Assembly: GCA_964496245.1 (NCBI GenBank) | Contig: CAZBZG010000214.1 | Location: 1-8,314, forward strand | Source: CAZBZG01 sp964496245 | GTDB lineage: Bacteria; Planctomycetota; SZUA-567 | DNA length: 8,314 nt | Direction of reading: 5' to 3' | Part shown: piece by piece, positions 4,727 to 8,314 of the stretch | Layout: every line of letters begins with the position of its first letter | How positions within the stretch are numbered: position 1 is the first letter of the stretch | Program-made: the position numbers and the translations under genes | The notes under the pieces: model-generated | What the model was told of the DNA's origin: nothing | The model's database searches: none | The model's input: only the letters and a program-made list of their open reading frames with translations

Positions 4727-5841
4727 ATCCGCTGCCGGTCGTCCACATCATCAGCGCACTGCCCGTGGGTGGAGTGGAGCAGAACCTGCTCCGCGTGCTG
4801 CCGCGGCTGGACCCCAACCGGTTCCGTCCCTGCGTGGTCTGCCTGCGCGAACGGGGCGAGTTGGCCGCCGCCATGGAGGCCGCGGGCGTACCGGTCCATC
4901 TCGTGCGGTTGCGCACGCGCTACGATCCGGGGAGCCTCTGGCAGCTCAGCCGGATGCTGCGTACCCTCGAGGCCCGCGTGGTGCACTGCCACATGCGGCG
5001 GGCCAACACCTCGGGCCGCCTGGCCGCGCTGCTCGCGGGCGTGCCCGTGCGGATCGCCACCGAACACGACATGGCGGTCGACAAGTCCTGGCGCCACCTC
5101 CAGGTCGACCGCCTGCTCGCCCACTTGACCGACCGGATCGTGGCCGTGACCTCGGCGGTGGCCCGGATCAACGGACAACGCGCCCGCATCCCGGCCCACA
5201 AGTTTTGCGTGATCTACCACGGCTGCACGCTCGACCCACCCCGCGCAAACCTGTCGCCGGCCGAAGCCCGCCGGCAACTCGGCCTGCCTGCAGCCGGTCC
5301 GCTTGTCGGCTACGTGGGGCGCTTGCACGCCATCAAGAACGCGGAAGCCATTGTGCGCGCCTTTGCCGAACCTCCGCTCGCGGGCGCATCCCTGGTACTC
5401 GTGGGCGACGGGGCCGAACGCGAGCGGCTCGTGGACCTGGTCCAGGCGCTCGACCTGAGCGCGCGCGTCCACCTGCTCGGATTCCGCACGCGCGAGGACT
5501 TGCCGCTCGTGTACGCGGCGCTCGACGCCCTCGTGCTCGCGAGCACCAGCGAAGGCTTCGGCCTGGTGCTGGTCGAGGCCCTGGCCGCGGGCGTGCCGCT
5601 CGTGACCACCCCGGTGGGGGTCGCCGGCGAGGCCTTGGACGCCGGCCGAGAATACGTGCGCGTGGACCGCCCTGCGCCCGACGCGATAGCCGCGGCCCTG
5701 GCCGAAGCCCTGGACCCGGAGCGGGCCGCGGAGCTGAGGCAGGCTGGGCTCGCGGCAGCCGCACGCTTCTCTCTCGACGCTCAGGTCCAGGCCCTGGAAG
5801 GGCTCTATCTGGAATGCGCCCGCCACCGCGGGGTGGTCTGA
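4723..5841 (+). CDS. GT4-family glycosyltransferase 3
   Basis: The 372-residue protein is a complete GT-B, GT4-family enzyme. The N-terminal domain has H-I-I-S-A-L (8-13), the canonical G-G-V-E loop (16-19), V-V-C-L-R-E-R-G (38-45) and V-V-H-C-H (86-90). The C-terminal domain has G-Y-V-G-R-L-H-A-I-K (196-205), V-L-V-G-D-G (225-230) and E277 to E285 (E-x7-E) in S-E-G-F-G-L-V-L-V-E, then A-G-V-P-L-V-T-T-P-V. It lacks the R-T-[KR]-H-x4-P-I-R segment shared by the two upstream enzymes (I-A-T-E-H-D stands there instead), so it is a more distant relative. It starts at an ATGA overlap with the previous gene, with AGGA at 4711-4714 as ribosome-binding site; the frame is open upstream but that part is a shadow. 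It ends the operon; a small hairpin (CCACC/GGTGG, 5823-5836) covers its last codons without a T-run, and no clear terminator follows. Confidence 0.91.
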   Translation: MNPLPVVHIISALPVGGVEQNLLRVLPRLDPNRFRPCVVCLRERGELAAAMEAAGVPVHLVRLRTRYDPGSLWQLSRMLRTLEARVVHCHMRRANTSGRLAALLAGVPVRIATEHDMAVDKSWRHLQVDRLLAHLTDRIVAVTSAVARINGQRARIPAHKFCVIYHGCTLDPPRANLSPAEARRQLGLPAAGPLVGYVGRLHAIKNAEAIVRAFAEPPLAGASLVLVGDGAERERLVDLVQALDLSARVHLLGFRTREDLPLVYAALDALVLASTSEGFGLVLVEALAAGVPLVTTPVGVAGEALDAGREYVRVDRPAPDAIAAALAEALDPERAAELRQAGLAAAARFSLDAQVQALEGLYLECARHRGVV

Positions 5842-5851
5842 AGCGCCGGGC

Positions 5852-6847
5852 TCATAAGAACGCGTCCGCACGCCACAGCAGCAGACGGTTGAAGAAGTAT
5901 CTGCTCGCGGTCTCGCCCGGCACCGGCCAATAGGGGCTGCGCGCGGCCGTCTCCCGCTCGTAGTCCCACGCCTGTCGCTGCGGATCGAGAAAGCGGTTCA
6001 CCAGCGCGGTCTCCAGAGATGTGATCGCCTTGCGCCAGTGATCGAGCGGCGCCCGGCTCACGCCCTCGAACGACGCATGCGTGGTGCTGTTGCCGGCCCA
6101 GGGCTCCCCGAGGAACGTGGGCGCGAGCAAGGCATCGTTCCAGGCCAACCCGCACGCTTCCGCCATCCGGCGCATGGTCGGCTCGGTCTGGATCACCAGG
6201 TCTTCGTACGAAATCACGTGATACGCGGCGAGACGCCGCCGGTTCTGCTCCAGGCGGTAGAAGCTCGCGCGCAAGGCCGCCAGCGGCCGCCAGAGCCGCG
6301 GGAACTTGCGCTGCGTGCGGTGGCGGCGGATGGCCACCAGGTTGGCGTACGGGTTGCGCACGACATGGAAGAAGACCGCCTCCGGAAACAGGCGCGCCAG
6401 GTCCACGGCAAACCCCGCTGCTTCCACCGACTTCTCCAGCCACCGGCGGTTCTCCGGAAGATTCCGGCCGCACACGGCCGCGTGGAGGGCGGCTACATAG
6501 GCCTGGATGCAACCTGCGGGGTCGGCGCCTTGGAGCCGCGCGAGGCGTTCGGAGAGCGTGGTCTCCAGGCGATGCAGATCGAAACGGCCCCGCGCGCGGC
6601 TGTCGGCTTCGAATTCGTCCGCCTGATTGCACGTCCGGATCCAGTCGAGGACGCGCCGGGCAAACGCGTCCGCGGACGCGTCCTGCGCCGGGGAACCCAG
6701 GAAGGGATCGTCCACCCACCAGCCCAGCACACGGAAGAAGTGCGCCTCCACGGGCACGCAGAAGAGATCCGGATGGCCGTCGAAAAGCGCGCGCACCAGG
6801 CTCGTGCCCGATTTGGGAGCACCCAGGATGAAGATGGGCCGGTTCAT
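5852..6847 (-). CDS. PAPS-dependent sulfotransferase family protein
   Basis: The 331-residue protein begins with a beta strand and the 5'-phosphosulfate loop G-A-P-K-S-G-T-S (9-16). K12 is the family's key lysine. Then follow W-L-E-K-S (136-140) and F-P-E-A-V-F-F-H-V-V-R-N-P-Y (154-167), with R164 at the 3'-phosphate-binding position. V-I-S-Y-E-D-L (211-217) is the usual later strand. This matches the bacterial Sulfotransfer_3-type group, which transfers sulfate from PAPS to hydroxyl or amino groups of carbohydrates or other small acceptors. The expected serine about eight residues after R164 is not obvious (the sequence runs N-P-Y-A-N-L-V-A-I-R), so binding may be atypical. There is no signal peptide. 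The gene starts inside the stop of a truncated methyltransferase (ATGA overlap) and has no ribosome-binding site of its own, so it depends on translation from alaS. It ends 10 bases from the convergent glycosyltransferase operon, suggesting a glycan acceptor, which is inference. Confidence 0.88.
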   Translation of the reverse strand: MNRPIFILGAPKSGTSLVRALFDGHPDLFCVPVEAHFFRVLGWWVDDPFLGSPAQDASADAFARRVLDWIRTCNQADEFEADSRARGRFDLHRLETTLSERLARLQGADPAGCIQAYVAALHAAVCGRNLPENRRWLEKSVEAAGFAVDLARLFPEAVFFHVVRNPYANLVAIRRHRTQRKFPRLWRPLAALRASFYRLEQNRRRLAAYHVISYEDLVIQTEPTMRRMAEACGLAWNDALLAPTFLGEPWAGNSTTHASFEGVSRAPLDHWRKAITSLETALVNRFLDPQRQAWDYERETAARSPYWPVPGETASRYFFNRLLLWRADAFL

Positions 6848-7158
6848 GGCGTCATCCGGACGAACTGGAGAGCTTGGCCGGCGCGTTGGGCCGCGTCAGC
6901 GGCCAGGCGAAGCATGGGGCCCGAGGCGTCGAGCGCCAGGATGCGCCAGCGGGGCCGCGCGCGCTTCACCCGCACGGGAATGTCGCCGGGCCCGGTGCCC
7001 AGGTCCAGGGCCCGCACGGGCGCGGCCGCCGGGACCCATTCGAGCAGGCGCTCGACAAATGCGGCATTGACGTCCGCGAAGTCGGCCAACCCGTAGGCCT
7101 CGGCTTCGGCCGCGAGGTCCATGACCTCTGGCTCGGGCATGCGCGGCAGGGGATTCAC
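6844..7158 (-). CDS. Truncated class I SAM-dependent methyltransferase (N-terminal half only)
   Basis: The 104-residue product matches the N-terminal half of a small methyltransferase family. It has an opening P-R-M-P-E-P-E-V-M-D (5-14), an A-D-F segment (25-27), motif I L-D-L-G-T-G-P-G-D (51-59), and motif II A-L-D-A-S-G-P-M-L (75-83), in which D77 would hold the SAM ribose. It then stops at L-Q-F-V-R-M-T-P, where family members carry on for another hundred or so residues with the substrate-binding half. The missing half is not found in any frame downstream, because a complete sulfotransferase begins at once. The start is GTG 7158, overlapping the alaS stop (GTGA). ATG 7140 is a possible alternative, but residues before it (L-P-R) fit the family opening. 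It could be inactive and retained for translational coupling, or part of a split enzyme. I favour loss of the 3' half by deletion or by insertion of the sulfotransferase. Confidence 0.72.
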   Translation of the reverse strand: MNPLPRMPEPEVMDLAAEAEAYGLADFADVNAAFVERLLEWVPAAAPVRALDLGTGPGDIPVRVKRARPRWRILALDASGPMLRLAADAAQRAGQALQFVRMTP

Positions 7159-8314
7159 GCCAGCATCTCCCTCACGACATCGGGCGCGGCCGCCAGCATG
7201 GCCTCGAGATGTTCGGGCTGCTTGCCGCCGGCCTGGGCCATGTCCGGTCGCCCGCCCCCGCCGCCGCCCACCATGGGCGCCAGCCGCTTGACCAGGTCCC
7301 CCGCCTTGAGCCGGTCCGGCGCCAGCCCCTTGCCCACGGTCACCACCATGCCGACCTTGTTGCCGTCCGTGCCCGCGAGCACGGTCACGCCCTTGTCCCC
7401 GAGCTTGCGCTTGATGAGATCCGCGGCGTCGGCCAGTTCCCTGCCCATGAGACCGCCCATGTGCTTGACCACGAGCCGCACATCGCCCAGAATCTGCGGC
7501 GCGACCTCGGCGAGATCGTCCTGCACCTTGTCGCGGCGGAGCATGATCGTCTCTTTCTTGAGCACCTTGGTCTCGCTCGTGAGCGCCTGGATGCGGTCGA
7601 GGGTCTCCTCGGGACGGACCTTGAGGAAGCGCGCGATCGCGTGCGTGATCTCGCCCTGTTTCTGCGAGAGCCGGAGGGCGGCCAGACCGGTCACGCCCTC
7701 GATGCGCCGGACGCCCGCACTCACCGATTCCTCGGACAGGATGCGGAACGATCCGATGGGCGCGGTCTGCCGCATGTGGGTGCCGCCGCAGAACTCGAGG
7801 GAGAAATCCCCGATCTCGATCAGGCGCACCTCTTCCCCGTACTTCTCGCCGAAAAGGGCGATGGCGCCCTTCCTCCGGGCCTCCTCGAGCGGGAGCGCCT
7901 CGGTCCTGACAGACGCGTTGGCCAGGATCTTCTGGTTGACGATCTCCTCCACACGGGCCTGTTGGTCGTCCGTGAGCGCCGCGTTGTGCTGGAAATCGAA
8001 GCGGAGCCGGTCGGGCGCCACGTAGGACCCGCGCTGCTCGGTCTTGTCGCCGAGCACCCGGCGCAGCGCGTGGTGGAGCAGATGCGTGACCGTGTGATTC
8101 CGCCGGATGTCGAGGCGCCGGTCGCCATCCACGCGCGCGGTGACCTCCATGCCGGTCTCGATGCGGCCGCTGGCCACCCGTCCCACGTGAAAGTGGATGT
8201 TGTCGATCTTCAAGGTATCCTCGACCTCGACCACCAGGCCCCCGGGGCCGACGAGCAGACCGGTATCGCCCACCTGGCCGCCGGACTCGCCGTAGAAGGG
8301 CGTGCGGTCGAGCA
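7155..8314 (-). CDS. alaS: Alanyl-tRNA synthetase, C-terminal 385 residues (5' end outside window)
   Basis: The visible part begins at L-D-R-T-P-F-Y-G-E-S-G-G-Q-V-G-D-T-G, the hallmark start of the editing region. The editing (AlaX-like) domain follows, with the zinc site H-T-V-T-H (visible residues 73 and 77) and C-G-G-T-H (175 and 179). It clears serine and glycine wrongly charged to tRNA-Ala. A helical linker (about 220-270) leads to the C-Ala/DHHA1 domain, which contains the G-rich M-V-G-G-G-G-G-G-R-P loop (about 348-356) and the Q-A-G-G-K segment that bind the tRNA elbow. The protein ends L-A, close to the usual end for a synthetase of about 870-880 residues, so it appears intact here. 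The catalytic core lies off the right edge. Two further genes follow with 4-base overlaps, so alaS heads or lies within a short operon. This is an essential cytoplasmic enzyme. Confidence 0.97.
   Translation of the reverse strand, partial: LDRTPFYGESGGQVGDTGLLVGPGGLVVEVEDTLKIDNIHFHVGRVASGRIETGMEVTARVDGDRRLDIRRNHTVTHLLHHALRRVLGDKTEQRGSYVAPDRLRFDFQHNAALTDDQQARVEEIVNQKILANASVRTEALPLEEARRKGAIALFGEKYGEEVRLIEIGDFSLEFCGGTHMRQTAPIGSFRILSEESVSAGVRRIEGVTGLAALRLSQKQGEITHAIARFLKVRPEETLDRIQALTSETKVLKKETIMLRRDKVQDDLAEVAPQILGDVRLVVKHMGGLMGRELADAADLIKRKLGDKGVTVLAGTDGNKVGMVVTVGKGLAPDRLKAGDLVKRLAPMVGGGGGGRPDMAQAGGKQPEHLEAMLAAAPDVVREMLA

Noticed and set aside
5823..5836. Hairpin CCACC/GGTGG as a terminator between the convergent operons
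   Set aside because: The stem is only five bases, lies within the last codons of glycosyltransferase 3, and has no T-run on either strand.
6038..8025. Plus-strand open frames opposite the sulfotransferase, truncated methyltransferase and alaS
   Set aside because: They are arginine-, proline- or serine-rich shadows of strongly supported minus-strand genes, with no recognisable motifs.
1..8314. CRISPR array, insertion sequence, phage or toxin-antitoxin module
   Set aside because: No regularly spaced repeats, transposase or integrase motifs, terminal inverted repeats with target duplications, or paired small toxin and antitoxin genes were seen.

Overview
This window looks like chromosome from a high-GC bacterium. 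Every intact gene is dense, GC-rich at third positions and preceded or coupled in the bacterial way. Consensus-like -10 boxes (TATAAT, TATCAT, TAGAAT, TATAGT), rho-independent hairpins and a tRNA with an encoded CCA are all visible. A block of GT4 glycosyltransferases next to a sulfotransferase suggests an organism that builds surface polysaccharide, probably with a Gram-negative envelope. I cannot fix the phylum from sequence alone. Verrucomicrobiota/Kiritimatiellota-like or deltaproteobacterial groups are only guesses.

Left third (1-2183): the tail of an MBL-fold hydrolase of the YycJ/WalJ type ends in a stop codon that lies inside its own terminator hairpin. A TATAAT promoter and a good ribosome-binding site then serve a 267-residue SAM-dependent methyltransferase with an unusual D-F-C-G-T motif I. 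After a 342-base gap comes a 67-residue cold-shock protein with a TTG start and a structured leader. Its 3' side holds two back-to-back perfect inverted repeats, a 10-C tract and a fragment that reads like the tail of a second, unrelated methyltransferase. The minus strand here carries tRNA-Arg(ACG) with its own promoter and a strong terminator.

Middle (2184-5841): a probable promoter at 2315-2344 leads into three GT4-family glycosyltransferase genes joined by 7-base (ATGCTGA) and 4-base (ATGA) overlaps, so they form one translationally coupled operon. The first two are recent-looking paralogues. The third is a more distant GT4. Together they probably add successive sugars to one glycan, such as a lipopolysaccharide core, an O-chain or an exopolysaccharide.

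Right third (5852-8314, minus strand): the 3' half of alaS (alanyl-tRNA synthetase), a truncated 104-residue methyltransferase, and a complete PAPS-dependent sulfotransferase are linked by 4-base overlaps (GTGA, ATGA). They run head-on into the glycosyltransferase operon with only 10 bases between stop codons. The sulfotransferase may decorate the glycan made by the neighbouring operon, but only the proximity supports that.

I found no CRISPR array, insertion sequence, phage gene or clearly new multi-gene system. The points most worth following are the methyltransferase cut short exactly at the sulfotransferase start, the methyltransferase relic beside the tRNA, the tandem glycosyltransferase duplication, and the csp leader and 3' hairpins.
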